From positions 30,976 through 94,975 of the forward strand of contig CAJVPJ010000009.1 of NCBI GenBank assembly GCA_910592205.1: a stretch of DNA of 64,000 nt, read 5' to 3'. This DNA is from Paraglomus occultum (taxonomy: Eukaryota > Glomeromycota > Glomeromycetes > Paraglomerales > Paraglomeraceae). Made by a program: the position numbers and the translations under genes. The notes under the pieces were generated by a model. That model was given only the letters and a program-made list of their open reading frames with translations. It was not told the DNA's origin and searched no databases. Positions 1 through 11,336 of this stretch are shown here, piece by piece (the stretch's first letter is position 1; every line of letters starts with the position of its first letter).

Positions 1-571
1 TTGTAGCAATGCTCTTCCCATTATCTTTTCTGCTATTTTAGATGAGGCTGTTGATAGACCACTACAGTCTGTATGGTGTGTCAAAATTTCGTGAAGCACA
101 AAATAGATAATAACAATATATTGTGAAGCATACAAGTCGTTGAATGAAGCTGCTATCTTACATTCAATGTCGTCTTTCGTCCGTTCACAAATGTTTCTTT
201 GCCAATGAAATTCTCACAACTTGCTTCATGAAGGGATACTGAAATCTCTTGTGGAAGCAAAGGGGTTTCAGTTGTATGCGGCTTGATTTTTATAATCTCT
301 GCTTACTCTTGATTTGTAAATACATAACATGATCGATGAAAATGCCCTAATTGTGACAAAAAATTTATTCGTTCCAAATCATTATAAAATGTTATACGTC
401 GGAATATTTACAATAGCACTCATAAGCGTATAATGGTGCGCTATTTAATTGCTAAGTTAAATTTACACTCACTGGACAAAAGTCATTGTCACCATGATTT
501 TTGTCGATCAATTAGTAAAACATATGAAAAATCTATTTTTTCGAAGAGCTCTATTGTACGTATCTGTTATG
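1..571. other. Intergenic, no gene seen
   Basis: AT-rich sequence with only short open frames that lack codon bias, a recognisable domain or plausible splice partners. I see no RNA gene or repeat here, apart from the left flank of the hairpin element that follows. Confidence 0.6.
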
Positions 572-842
572 TAAGTCACAACGATTTTTGTACCATTTTG
601 AAGATAATTGATTGTACTTTTCGTGAAAAATGGTGATATGTTTAGTCCCGTTACTGTTCCGAAGCTGCAGTTCGATAAAGAGACAGTATCGATGTTACAC
701 TAATAAATTTCGTAGACTGTCATATGTGTAACATGATACTGTCTCTTTATCGAACTGCAGCTTCGGAACAATAACGGGACTAATTTTTCACGAAAAGTAC
801 AATCAATTATCTTCAAAACGGTACAAAAATCGTTGTGACTTA
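572..842. mobile_element. Long palindromic MITE-like element
   Basis: Two arms of about 115-127 bases are near-perfect inverted copies: 574-700 on the left and 726-840 on the right, with a loop of about 25 bases. The outer tip begins AGTCACAACG and ends CGTTGTGACT, and TA dinucleotides abut both tips (572-573 and 841-842). That is the target-site signature of Tc1/mariner-type insertions. The arms differ by a few substitutions and by an insertion of about 11 bases at 631-641 in the left arm. There is no transposase, so this is a non-autonomous miniature element or two fused copies. The structure is seen directly; the superfamily assignment is inferred from the TA flanks. Confidence 0.8.
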
Positions 843-2882
843 AGATCACCTTATGTGATTCTATCATCAGCTGACAATCATATCATCATATACCAGCTTC
901 CGTTGAGCAGCTTCTTCGATATAAAGGAATTTAATATTGAACTTGGACTGAGAGGCGAACACACCGATGCTAAACGAATTCTAAGCTGCTTAATACTTTA
1001 TCATTCGCTAATTGATCTATTTTTAGCATCGATATAATTTCTAATTGCTAATCTATCATTACTATTGTTTCGCTTCTTGTACTACTATTTACGATTGCTC
1101 GCTTCTACTCCTAGAATCGCTTCATTTTCTTTATATAAAGTAGCACATTCAGAACAAACCCAAAAAGGTTTTTTGACTAGGGACCACTCTTTTTCACTTA
1201 TTGGGGAACACCCACCACAATGTCCTTTAATTCAATTTCTTGCGTAACTATTTGCTTCCGTTCGGTACTTGTCTTACTATTACATTCTCGTTGTCGATTC
1301 TTGGTCGATCCTTGGTGACACCGTTCGTTCCTCATTGTTCGGCTTCCGATCCTCACACAGTCCTGAAACGATTTTCAATAACGACTCAAAACTTATTTTG
1401 TTGGAAAAAAGAAAGAGTTTTAACCGGTTTATTGGCTTTTAAAGGTATTCTTCTTTATTTTAGCAACAATGCCACACGTATAAGCAAGACGCTTTTGGTT
1501 GTATTGTTTTCAGTATTCTTGTGAGGAACTTTTGTTCTTTGGACTTAGATCAAAAACAAATTTTTTTGCTACTTTTTTAAAGTAGTAGGAAATGCGAACA
1601 ACCATGACTATTAAACTAACTTGAGAAGAGTATCAAAAGATTAAGGATATTAAGGGATTGGACTTAGAATTCTGCGACTACGGACATTTGAATATCCTTA
1701 ATCTTGGCTGCGAACCCGAGCACTGAAATATTATAAGCTGGATGAAGAGGATAGTCAACAGCCAATCATACTGCAGTCTTAATCATGTGACTGCCCTTTT
1801 TTTTCGCTTATAGCACAAAAGTCTATGTCAGTACTTTCATCCGTTATATCAAACAGTGAGTTTATACCGGATTCTTAATTAAACTTGCAAAAATCCGTTA
1901 TAACGACGGTCTTTAATTTATTTTTCACGGTTATAACATGTGTGACATAAATTTAACTTAAGACTAGAATGTTAACCACATTTTTCTTGTTTCAAATATC
2001 TGAGACTGCCTGTTTTGATATTTTTTATCCTCGCTTGCAATATATTGGCAGGGTTAGCTCTCATACGTTCACATAGTTTCTGCTCTGTAATGCTGCTAAG
2101 ATAACGCGAGTTTGTTTGTTTACATCACTTTGCTGAGAAACGTCTTTTCCTTTATTATTTAAATCGATAGAGCCCTAGGTCGACATAATGTTAAAATTGT
2201 ACAGTTGCTAGATACGAGTAGCAGAAATGGAGGAAAAAACCTTGTTCTTGTACTTAATCGTGCATAAAGGCCTCGTATAATATAGCGGACTTTGTATGGT
2301 ACACAAAATCCGTTGTATCGAGCTAAGCTAAATTAAGACAAATTAAATGTCCCGCTATAAGACTTGGTCCCAGCCGTGTAAGGCACTGTGTATACAGAAA
2401 CTCTGCACTGTACTTTCAAATTCTGTGCTGTACTGGGGGTTTTTTTTTTGAATTGAGCTGTCCTGAATAAATACGACTGTATTATCGCATTTGATATGTA
2501 CCATCCCCAATTGATACGGCACGGTATCTATTACAACACTACAAGTCTGGAAACAACCACGCCATCTTATAACTCTTGGGTAAAGACCGCCTTTAAGCGA
2601 ACGATTAATACAGAAGTTTTTAGTACAATAAGGGTTTTGTGATACGTAAGACACCACGAGTGGTTTTGACCAGACGGTAATTGGGACACGCCGAAACTTT
2701 TATCGTCTTCTTAAAATAAACTCGCCATCTCTTATAGTTTAGATTTTGTCATTCTCTCAACATCTTTTTTTTCTCTTCGAAAAAAGCCTTCGAAACGTAG
2801 AAGAATAATTATATTTAACATTTATTTGCAATATTTATAATTCAAACCAAATTCTAATCATAATAAAGTATTTACTATTAAT
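843..2882. other. Intergenic, no supported gene
   Basis: About 2 kb of AT-rich DNA. Several open frames of 60-100 codons occur, but none shows a domain, a codon pattern or splice-compatible partners. The words CCGTTATAAC (around 1896) and CCCGCTATAA (around 2350, again near 14141) recur and may mark old repeat ends, but I could not define an element. Confidence 0.5.
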
Positions 2883-4588
2883 TTAATCAATCTTCCTGGA
2901 TTTAATTCGAACTTGTAAGTCGTAAAAGCTTCTAAGAAGTATGAACCTGGTTTTCAAAGAAGCCTTTTCATCAACCAATTCAATGTCCAATTTGTGGTAT
3001 ATTATAGCAATCAAACATTTAAGTTCTATAATAGTCAGTTTTCTGCCAGGACAAACACGGCGACCTCCTCCAAATACCACATACGGCATTAACTTTTCAC
3101 TCTTTGTATCATCAAGCCATCTATCGGGATTGAATTTTTCGGGTTTATCCCACAATTCTTTGCTGTGATTTATGCCATGAAGATTTATGATATATTGTGT
3201 TTCTTCAGGCCATACACAACCTTCCAGAACATCTTCTGCAGTGCTGTTTCGCGCCGTGTAAGGTGCTGGCGTAAGAATTCTAGATACCTCTTTGAGAATA
3301 GCTTCGGTATAAACTAATTTCGACAAACTTTTGTAATCAAGCTGACGATCGCCCAACTTTTCAAAGAATTGATCCAATTCTTCGCGTAATCGTTTCAAAA
3401 TATCAGGATAGTGTGCCAAGTAATAGACAATAAAGGTGAACAAATTGGCAGTCTACAAAAGTAGGAAAAGAGAGAAAAAAAACATGATTGTGGTTATTGT
3501 TAAGTTTTCAAATAAGTTGGCCATTGCATTCGTACCGTATCCATTCCGGCGACCCATGTTTCCCATAAAGTTCCACGAATTTCCTCATCAGTCAAAGGTT
3601 TGCAATGTTCTTCATCAAACTTGCGAAGACTACGATCCGTGTTTATGGTAATCATCGAAGTCAGCATATCAAGCCTAAGCGGTTGGTCTCGAGGTGTATG
3701 TTCGATTTCTTTTCTTCGTTGTTTGATAATTTCATCAAACTTGTTAAACAGCCAATCGCGATTCTTTAAATAGTTCTTGTTCGTATTGCTGAGAAACGGC
3801 AGATAGTTTCGCATCCATGAGGGAACAATTATAAAGAAATAAATCCCAATGACCAACGTTCTAATGCTTTTAAAAAGTCTGGTAGCGTTTGTTAAATTAT
3901 TGGTAGAGCATTTTTTAGGTATTTTGTTTTTTGATGCCAACAATTCGACGTGAAGTGCTTCAACAGCATGTATTTTTTTTCCAGTTGTGAAATGTGTTAT
4001 AGAATCGGTTGTAAATCTATGAGCCCATTCTACGAGATCGGTTTCGAAACAGCCATCGTCATTTGATGCATCTTTCCAAAACTCCATCATCTCTTCGACC
4101 AACCGTTGTGACCAAATAACAGCATACGCCGAAAAGCTTGGTGTAAGTAGCGCTCGCGAAATAAATTGTCGGTTATATTTCCAGCTGTTTACGTTATGAT
4201 TTAATGCGACGCCTTTCCCTGCTATATCTAATTCTTCTAATCCGGTCAAATGCGGCACACGTCTCATGTATTTTGAGTGCAATGAATAGCCGAACATGCT
4301 AGCAATGTGTTCGTATTTACTTAACATGATAAATCTTTTTGGCCCAAAATATATTTCGAACATGTCACCATATTTTTCTCGCATGCGTTCAGTGTATTCA
4401 ATGAAATTGTCGAAACCTCGATCAGTAATATTGCCAACAAGAGGTAAAGGAAGAGGACCGGGGAGTGGGTTTTCTCGTGTAAGGTAACTAAAATAAAAGT
4501 AACCGATATATATTATAAGCAATGTTAAAAGGAAGAAAATTAAATCGGATGTTCCAATTGAAAAATAAAAGAAACTCAATAAATCCAT
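2883..4588 (-). CDS. Cytochrome P450 monooxygenase
   Basis: A haem-thiolate monooxygenase, probably anchored in the ER membrane and oxidising a lipophilic substrate with electrons from P450 reductase. The model joins 4588-3536 and 3452-2883 across an 83-base intron (GTACGA...TGTAG), giving 540 residues, the usual length for a fungal microsomal P450. Residues about 8-35 form a hydrophobic N-terminal anchor, followed by a proline-rich hinge (PLPGPLPLPLVGN). The splice joint rebuilds the I-helix motif AGMDTT near residue 350. The K-helix ExxR is E406-R409, a PDRW motif lies in the meander region, and the haem loop FGGGRRVCPG puts the axial cysteine at residue 485. All key motifs are present, so the gene appears intact. 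I cannot assign the CYP family or substrate. It stands alone, with a TATA box just upstream. Confidence 0.95.
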
Positions 4589-4639
4589 TTGTTTTAAAAA
4601 GGGGACAGTGTTTGGTTTTCAGCGATGCCAGACACTCTC

Positions 4640-4647
4640 TATTTATA
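4640..4647 (-). promoter_or_regulatory. TATA box of the P450 gene
   Basis: TATAAATA on the minus strand lies about 52 bases upstream of the P450 start codon, a plausible spacing for a short 5' leader. It is identified by sequence and position only. Confidence 0.5.
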
Positions 4648-6703
4648 CGACAATGGTTTTGGTGCTTTACAAAAAGTTTACGTTTGTATTAAGTTAGCAC
4701 ACGTCTGAGATAGGCTTTGGGAATATAAACAAAATTGAAATTAGCTATTTGGCGGAAATACTTCGCTTTTGCGAACAATGAATCGAATAGCAAATGGTAT
4801 CATGTCTATGTGTGTATATATATCACGCCTCCGGTAAAGCCCGATTTAAAACTCAGTATATGGAACGGAACTCTTTTTACGAGAGTATGTTGTCTGTTAC
4901 CAAAATTGGCTCTGAACGGTAATGATGCTGTTGACATTAATAATACTTTAAAGTTAAAAGTTTGTATGTCCCAAAAATAACCGTTTGATCAAACTTTCGA
5001 AACAGTTATTGGTGTTTGCCAAACTCAAATTAACTCTTAGACCGTGACAATTACGTAGTTTCCAATTGGTTGATCCAATCATCGAAACAGCCATTCGTGC
5101 GTAACTTCCAAATTATCGTTTTTGTCATCCCTCGGAGAAAAAAATAGGCTTGTTGTGCTAAAATTAAAACTTCGAATAAGGATTCTTTTATCTATATTAT
5201 AATCTCAGAATTTGCCATAGTTGTCGTAATAGCTGTCAAAAGAACAGTTAAGCCATTAATTATAACTATTTTGATTAAAATACATGCACGGTAGTAAACT
5301 TACAGGTATGTGGCATATAAAAATAGCATGTACCGAAAACCACAGTACATAAAATTCTCTTCTAAAGTATTAGACATACGCGGAGTACATGAGAAAAAAT
5401 TGCATTCCGTTTTTAAGCAACTAAATTGTGACATTTCAAACGTTTATCGGCACAGTACAGCGCTATTATGATTCGTTTGCTTTCATCACCAACCTCTCCG
5501 TTTGATTTCAAACGACTGCGGTCATGTGAGAATACTTAATATTGCAAACGCGTAGATAACTATGTACCTTCTCTGTCTTACAGACAGCAAACTTGTGGGG
5601 AAAACAAATATGATCCAAATCGAGCATTGTTAAAGAGGCTAGCGGGTTTGGCATTTAAGATTCTATGTTAGACCGCCAATCCAATGAGGTTAGCTTACTC
5701 AATTGAGCAACTTTTAGTATGCTTAAACCAGTCCTCAGGCACGCCACTGGATTTCATAGTAACAGATTTGTTGTCACTCAGTAAGAATTTGATATACGCT
5801 ACGAACGGAAAGAGAAAAAAGTGTATAAGGTAGACGGGAGCTTTTGGTTTTCTACAATGTATGAATATCAGTATGGATATCTCCAACCCAATAACATTAC
5901 CAAATTATTGATATGAGAAAAACTGTTGGCAAGAATAGTGTATAATTAATACATCGCTATGAATGCAATAGTTATTTGTAAAACCATTGTTCTGATACTC
6001 ATTACCTAATATTTATACAGCATTACTCACAAGTATGAACTTTTAACGTACCAAACGACTCTATTCGACCCATCGTTGTGAATCCACTACCAATGCAGTG
6101 GAATGATTAATATACAGAATTGTTATGCTCCAACAAATCTGCGGAAGAATCAAGAAGTAATTTAAAGCCGACAAGATATATCATGGATGGTAAAGAGTGA
6201 TTAGAACACAAGCAGGTCGATAAGAATGGTATTCAAGCAAATTGGTAACGATTATTATCAGTATCAGTGAACAAACATCTACCATTCGAAATCTTTATAT
6301 TCGGTGTCTTATTGCGTATACTTCAGGTCCCATGAAGACTGATAGAATTAAAAAAAGTTGTAGAAATACCCTTACACAACCTGCGATACATTATTCACGG
6401 TTGGCATTCATGTCGCTACCCCGGATTATTGCAACGTCTGATTTATTACGAGTTTACATAACCACAATTTGTTGATCCATACAACCGATACTTTCAAGAG
6501 AAGACAGGTGGAAGAGAGGAATCGTTAAATGACGACAGTTGACGAGTGACCCTAATTGAAGGAATTATTAGAACCTTTCTCCAAACATCTCACGCTCACG
6601 TATATACTTCGTGGTTTGAACAACAATCCTCCTTCACCCAAAACACTACTTACCCATATCTCTATCATTCAGTTCCAAAATTCCAGTTTCTCTTGTCTCG
6701 TAA
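4648..6703. other. Intergenic, no supported gene
   Basis: About 2 kb between the P450 promoter and the COX9 gene. Short frames occur on both strands without domains or splice logic. No repeat or RNA gene was recognised. Confidence 0.5.
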
Positions 6704-6868
6704 TTATTGCTGTTTGAGCTTGAGCTTAAACTCCTCTCGTCTCTTGACCGACGGTACATGGTAACCATACCAGAATGCATAACCGCCAGCGATTCCAAGA
6801 CCAAGACCGATAGAAATATCCAGAATAGCTGTTTTCTTTAGTTTACCGATGATTGGAGTAATAGCCAT
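6704..6868 (-). CDS. COX9: Cytochrome c oxidase subunit VIIa (Cox9-type)
   Basis: A single-exon gene of 54 residues starting MAITPIIGKLKK and ending KLKLKQQ. It matches the layout of the fungal Cox9 / subunit VIIa family: a short basic N-terminus with the conserved I-x-P-I-x-G-x-x-K pattern, one transmembrane helix (about residues 14-36, glycine-rich, ending in an aromatic FWYGYH cluster), then a charged KRREEF tail. Yeast Cox9 is 59 residues, so the length is normal. The product is a single-pass inner-membrane subunit of complex IV. The frame is short and easily missed, but the pattern from start to stop is family-like. A further intron in the 5' leader cannot be excluded. Confidence 0.85.
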   Translation of the reverse strand: MAITPIIGKLKKTAILDISIGLGLGIAGGYAFWYGYHVPSVKRREEFKLKLKQQ

Positions 6869-7757
6869 GATGTAACGAACTCGAAGTAAGAAAAGTGTTT
6901 GGACTTTTTTTCGTTTTTGGAGTTTTTTGAGGATTAGCTTAAAGATGGATCACACCATATCTGATAATGGATTGGGGCATTATACAGTTGTGTCACAATC
7001 GTAGGAAAAGTTACCGCAACCAATTTGTACGCGAAAGATATGTGCGCAGACGCATACACTTTGTCTGTCTTTAAAGGTCAAAGTCATATGACTTCCAAGG
7101 GGTATTATCCGAGTAAAAAGATGTGTATGCGTAGTAAAGAGTAACTTTTCCAAGCCATTGTTTTGGCGACATACAATCCAGACAGCATTTCCGAAAAAAG
7201 CAATCATCATAGAAAACGCATGAAATCCAAAGGACGGACAAAAATCGAATGCTTGATTGAGAAACAATTAAAAAGCGGCAAAATCCGTGGAGGATTCAAA
7301 AGCTTTATTCCCCAAAAAAGTCCTACACGAGAACTCTAGCATCAAATTGCTTCGCAGAGATGGTGTTTTAAACTTTCGCCAATTCACGGTAACAACATAG
7401 TGGGAACGAGGAAGAAGTTGATAGGGAGAAATGGTTTACAGCATTGACAAATAAACAGATAATACCATCAATGCCTTTCATTCCATGCAATACTCTGATA
7501 TTTTATTATTTATTTTTCAATTATCGTATGCACTCAAAATATTAGAGACTATTTGGACTGCTATGCTGTGAAATGGACTTTGAACCAATTTAATAGTTGC
7601 GATCAGCGTATTTCAAAGCTCCCCCCCCCCTCCTACCAAATATCGTTCAAATAATATACAACTTGGTATACCGTCCAACATTTTATACAAAGGAAACCTG
7701 CAATCGATTACGACAACGTCAATTAATCCCACACCCGCGTAGCCTTATGCAAATCTA
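6869..7757. other. Intergenic between COX9 and the Derlin gene
   Basis: This is probably the COX9 promoter and leader plus the Derlin 3' region. A poly-C run sits at 7621-7630. Short open frames here have no recognisable content. Confidence 0.5.
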
Positions 7758-8987
7758 CTACCCCAACCGATAACCTCTCCCTCTCCAACTATGTTCTCGA
7801 TCGCTCTGATTCGTTTGTCGATTGCTCTGATTCGTTGCTCGTGTATACGCAGTACCGTATGGTCGACTATATGTCGAACTTGCACTCGGAAAGAATCTGT
7901 ACAATATACGTGGTGTGGTTAGCCATAGGCGACCCCCAGTTGCAGGATACTCTTCCTTAAGCCAATGGTAAATGTAACCGGTTACTATGCCAAGGACCAT
8001 ATCCCAGGGTACTTGACCCTGGAGAACCAGAAATTCGTATAAAAGAAGAACGGCAGGGAAGTACGGTGCCTGCAAAGAGGTTTATAAAGAAAAATAAGAG
8101 CTGTAGTAGATGATCATTATGTAAACGAAGTAGACGGACAAGAGGGGGAAAAGAGTGAAGAGAGCACCTTGAATCTCAGACCAAAGAACAATGCGACCAT
8201 CGTGTTTCTGTTATATTGTGACCACGTGTATACAATTGCCATTATCAACGAGGCGTTAAGTAAAAGTAGTCTATCAAAACCGGCTGATATCATGAATCCG
8301 GCGAGTATCTGCGAGTAAGAAAGATCAATTATTGTTGGTCAAGAACAAAATAGACAAATCGAGCGTAATGACGTAAACTTGTGATTAAACTTGTCCTCCT
8401 AACACCAACACCTTCTTCCCTCTTGATTAACTCAGGCATTAAATACGTAACAGTACAGATCGCTCAACGGATCACTATGACGGAAAGGATACAAGTATCA
8501 ATCCGGCCTCAAACAGAAGGAAGAACACATAATCGGCGGGGCGTCCTGCAAATTTCGACGTTTCGAGATCGAATGAATATCTATACAGAAAGTATAGCTG
8601 AAAAGCAAAATTCAATCCAAATTTTTGGAAGAAGAATGCTGTAAACAGTCTCCAGACTTCGGGATATCGTATCTAAATTGAATACGGTGAAAAAGTGTAA
8701 GTTGTTCATTATCTGTTCTTTGGTTTGCTATCAGATCAACCCAGCAGCGTTAAGTTCCATTTGTTTCTTCTTCTCTTTTCCCATTCTCTTCGTTTCTTCC
8801 GCGTAAATACCTTTAGCACATTCTCTGGTATGAATATCAAATACCAGGGAGACAAAAGTATTGTCCCAATGAAGACTTCGACCACAAAAGTAGTGAATAA
8901 AAACTTTGTTACTGGCGGTAGTGACCTATACCAGAACACTGCCTCGTCTTGAAACGTGGGCTGTTGTCGCTGCCCGTGTTGGTTCAT
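7758..8987 (-). CDS. Derlin (Der1-like ERAD protein) with SHP box
   Basis: A rhomboid-pseudoprotease component of ER-associated degradation that helps extract misfolded proteins to Cdc48/p97. Four exons (8987-8811, 8672-8493, 8308-8168, 8069-7758) join in frame to 269 residues, typical for Derlins. Exon 1 carries the LPPVTK start of the domain. Exon 2 carries the WR motif (PEVWRLFTAFFF, W66-R67), then LYFLYRYS and FAGRPADYVF. Exons 3 and 4 hold further hydrophobic helices and the QGQVPWDMVLGIVTGYIY segment. The last nine residues, WRGRGYRLG (261-269), fit the SHP box pattern F/W-x-G-x-G-x-x-L-G that binds Cdc48. Introns use GTATTT/TTTAG, GTATCC/CGCAG and GTGCTC/TGCAG. I cannot say whether it is nearer to Der1 or Dfm1; the C-terminal SHP box resembles the Derlin-1/2 and Dfm1 arrangement. 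Confidence 0.93.
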
Positions 8988-9996
8988 TGTTTCATTTTAA
9001 TGTTTGTAGTTGGAAAGACTATCTACCATAGAAAATATGTGTTATAATTACCACGTGACGGATAAGATTTCGTTGAACCAAAAAAGATTTTCGTAGAGGA
9101 TCGAGGTAACTTATTACTAAAAATACCTTCCATTGCTTCTTGCTCTTCTAGTTTCATAATTCTGATGTTAATCTTTGCCCGATAAAGTTGTCAAAACAAA
9201 GTGATATTGATATATTGTCAGCGAGTTATAATTATGTTGTTTATTGCAAAAAGGAAAAATAAGTAAGAACGTAATAAAACTTGATAAAAGCAAAGATTAC
9301 TTGCTTATATCAGTAATTATTGATTGTGCATATTGATCTGTAGCGCAATATTTATTTTCACATATACTCTTGGTTAATTGAGTACATGTCGATTTAATGT
9401 CAACAGAGCTAACTACGAGCTTTATTGCTCACTTCGGGCAAAGAACTTTTGCGCGTGCGCTTAAATATTATAGGGAACAGGTTGATATAATGACATGACT
9501 GAGAACCTTTCTAGTTAAAACAAAAAAAAATATTTTTTTCCACCCAGTAAATTGCACTTCAAGTACAAAGTTTAGTTTAATTGACCAACATTCTGCGCTT
9601 GTGATTTGGAAGCTACAGGTATTCTATTTACCCCTATCAGTAATGCTTCCACAAAGGCGTGGGTTGTAGTCTACGGAGAGAGCTTAAACTGTTTTCTAAT
9701 AGATCGAAGACTGCGATCCAGAAAATTTACCTGCACAGTATAAAATATTTATAAAAAAAATGAGACTAAAAAATTTTTTCCTAACACGTGGATTGTATCC
9801 GAGTTCAGGACCCGTATCAAGGTATATGAACAGAATAGTTCGTTAACCTGATTTTAAATACGAAATTAAATTGTGTTGTTACTTTGCAACAAAAAATTTT
9901 ATACTAGTGAGCATAAATAAAAAAATTTTAATTACAAAAAGTTGGTGGAGAAAAACATTCAGTACAACGAAAATGACAATGTAAAAATAATAAAGC
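8988..9996. other. Intergenic, Derlin upstream region
   Basis: AT-rich, with a CACGTG word near 9052 close upstream of the Derlin start, which could be part of its promoter. No gene is seen. Confidence 0.4.
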
Positions 9997-11336
9997 CACG
10001 CGAAAAAAGTTTTCGGAATAGAACGCGTGCCACGTAAACGTTATTTCTTCCCGAAATACGCGTCTAATCCAAAAAGTCATCTAACACGTTTTGTACGCTC
10101 TAACCTTATGCACGTAGCACTGAAAAAAAAACGCAACTGCATAACTTTGTAATTCGCACAATTTGTCTTACTTGTTTACACTTTTTCGCTTTGCTACTAA
10201 AAGACAATGACAAAGCCTTTATTCGACCAACGTCGCAAGACCATAGCCTCTCTGTGGGCAAATGGTACTTAGGATGCCAATACATTACATAAACTAACTT
10301 CTATTTCACTTTCTACGATATATAGTTATATTAAAAAACTTAAAAATGGGTATTTTTTGGACCCTAAACCACGTTCTGGTAGACCCCGAAAACTCTCTTC
10401 CAATCAATGTCGTCATCTTGGTCAACTAGTCTCAAGTAACCAATACTTTACCTCTACCAAGCTTGCAAATATATTAAATAAGCATCATCCCGATCTTAAT
10501 GTAACAAGTCGTACAGTGCTTAACGAGAACTTCACAATTTACAATACCATTGCACGGTCCCAAAGACTGTGCCTCTTCTTACTGATAAACACAAGAAATG
10601 CCGTTTAGAATTTGCTACAAAATATAAAAAACAAAACTGGAATAAAGTTATTTGACCATCATACAAATGTTTAGAAACACCCAAAAGGTTTATTATAAAT
10701 CTGGTAAACAACCTCCCCACAAAGCTATGGTAAAACATCCATACAAAATTTATGCTTGGGGTGCATTTTCTGTAAAAGGTTCAATAGAATTTTTTCTTTT
10801 TACAGACATCATGAATGGTGCTCTGTATTGGGAAATTTTGACTAAAAATTTGTTTGACAATGCCAATAAAATTATGGGTAAACATTGGGTTTTTCAACAG
10901 GATAATGACCCTAAATACACAGCCAAAGCAACGAAAGAACTTCTTGCACAGCGGTGTCCAAAACTTTTGGATTGGCCATCAAATAGCCCAGATCTAGATC
11001 TTAATCCGATCGAAAATTTGTGGCAAATTCTAAAGACAAGGGTTGAAGTACAAATCAATGAACTTCTGGTAAAAAGCAAAAGATCACTGTAGAGATTTTT
11101 CGTGAAACAATTCAGAAAGAATGGGAAAAGGATTGAAAAAAGTACATGTTAATTTGGCTCATAGCATGCCATCAAGATTGAATGAAATAATTGAGAGGAA
11201 TGATAATAAAATAAGCTATTAAGTAGTAATAAGTAAACCATTGTGGAGAACATATCTGTAAAGTTTAATGGTTTTTTGACCAGTTTTCGTTGCACAGTTA
11301 ATAAAAACGTTATTCCGAAAACTTTTTTCGCGCACT
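9997..11336 (+). mobile_element. Decayed Tc1/mariner-like DNA transposon
   Basis: A 1.34-kb element bounded by inverted repeats. Positions 9997-10020 contain CGCGAAAAAAGTTTTCGGAA, and 11311-11334 carry its near-perfect reverse complement. A TA follows the right tip (CACTGTA), consistent with Tc1 target sites; the left tip is more degraded. The interior holds a broken transposase gene, annotated separately. The element is non-functional as it stands. Confidence 0.85.
10207..11222 (+). pseudogene. Tc1-like transposase, disrupted
   Basis: The reading starts at 10207 with a helix-turn-helix region containing GRPRKLSS, hits a stop at about 10267, continues to about 10524, then shifts frame into sequence ending RLEFATKYKKQNWNKVI before another stop. 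The catalytic half (10652 on) keeps WVFQQDNDPKYTAKATKELL and the WPSNSPDL...NPIENLW block, with an apparent two-residue duplication (DLDLNPIEN). After about 11080 the frame shifts again, and SMPSRLNEII at 11166-11195 marks the end of the domain. The first aspartate of the DDE triad lies in the damaged segment. At least four lesions show long inactivity. The family is recognised from the HTH and DDE motifs. Confidence 0.9.

Noticed and set aside
2355-2657. 100-codon minus-strand frame
   Set aside because: No ATG-supported conserved content and no splice partners. It overlaps AT-rich spacer.
5630-5705. Possible tRNA on either strand
   Set aside because: A folded arm pattern is partly present, but no B-box GGTTCRANNCC and no consistent cloverleaf could be drawn.
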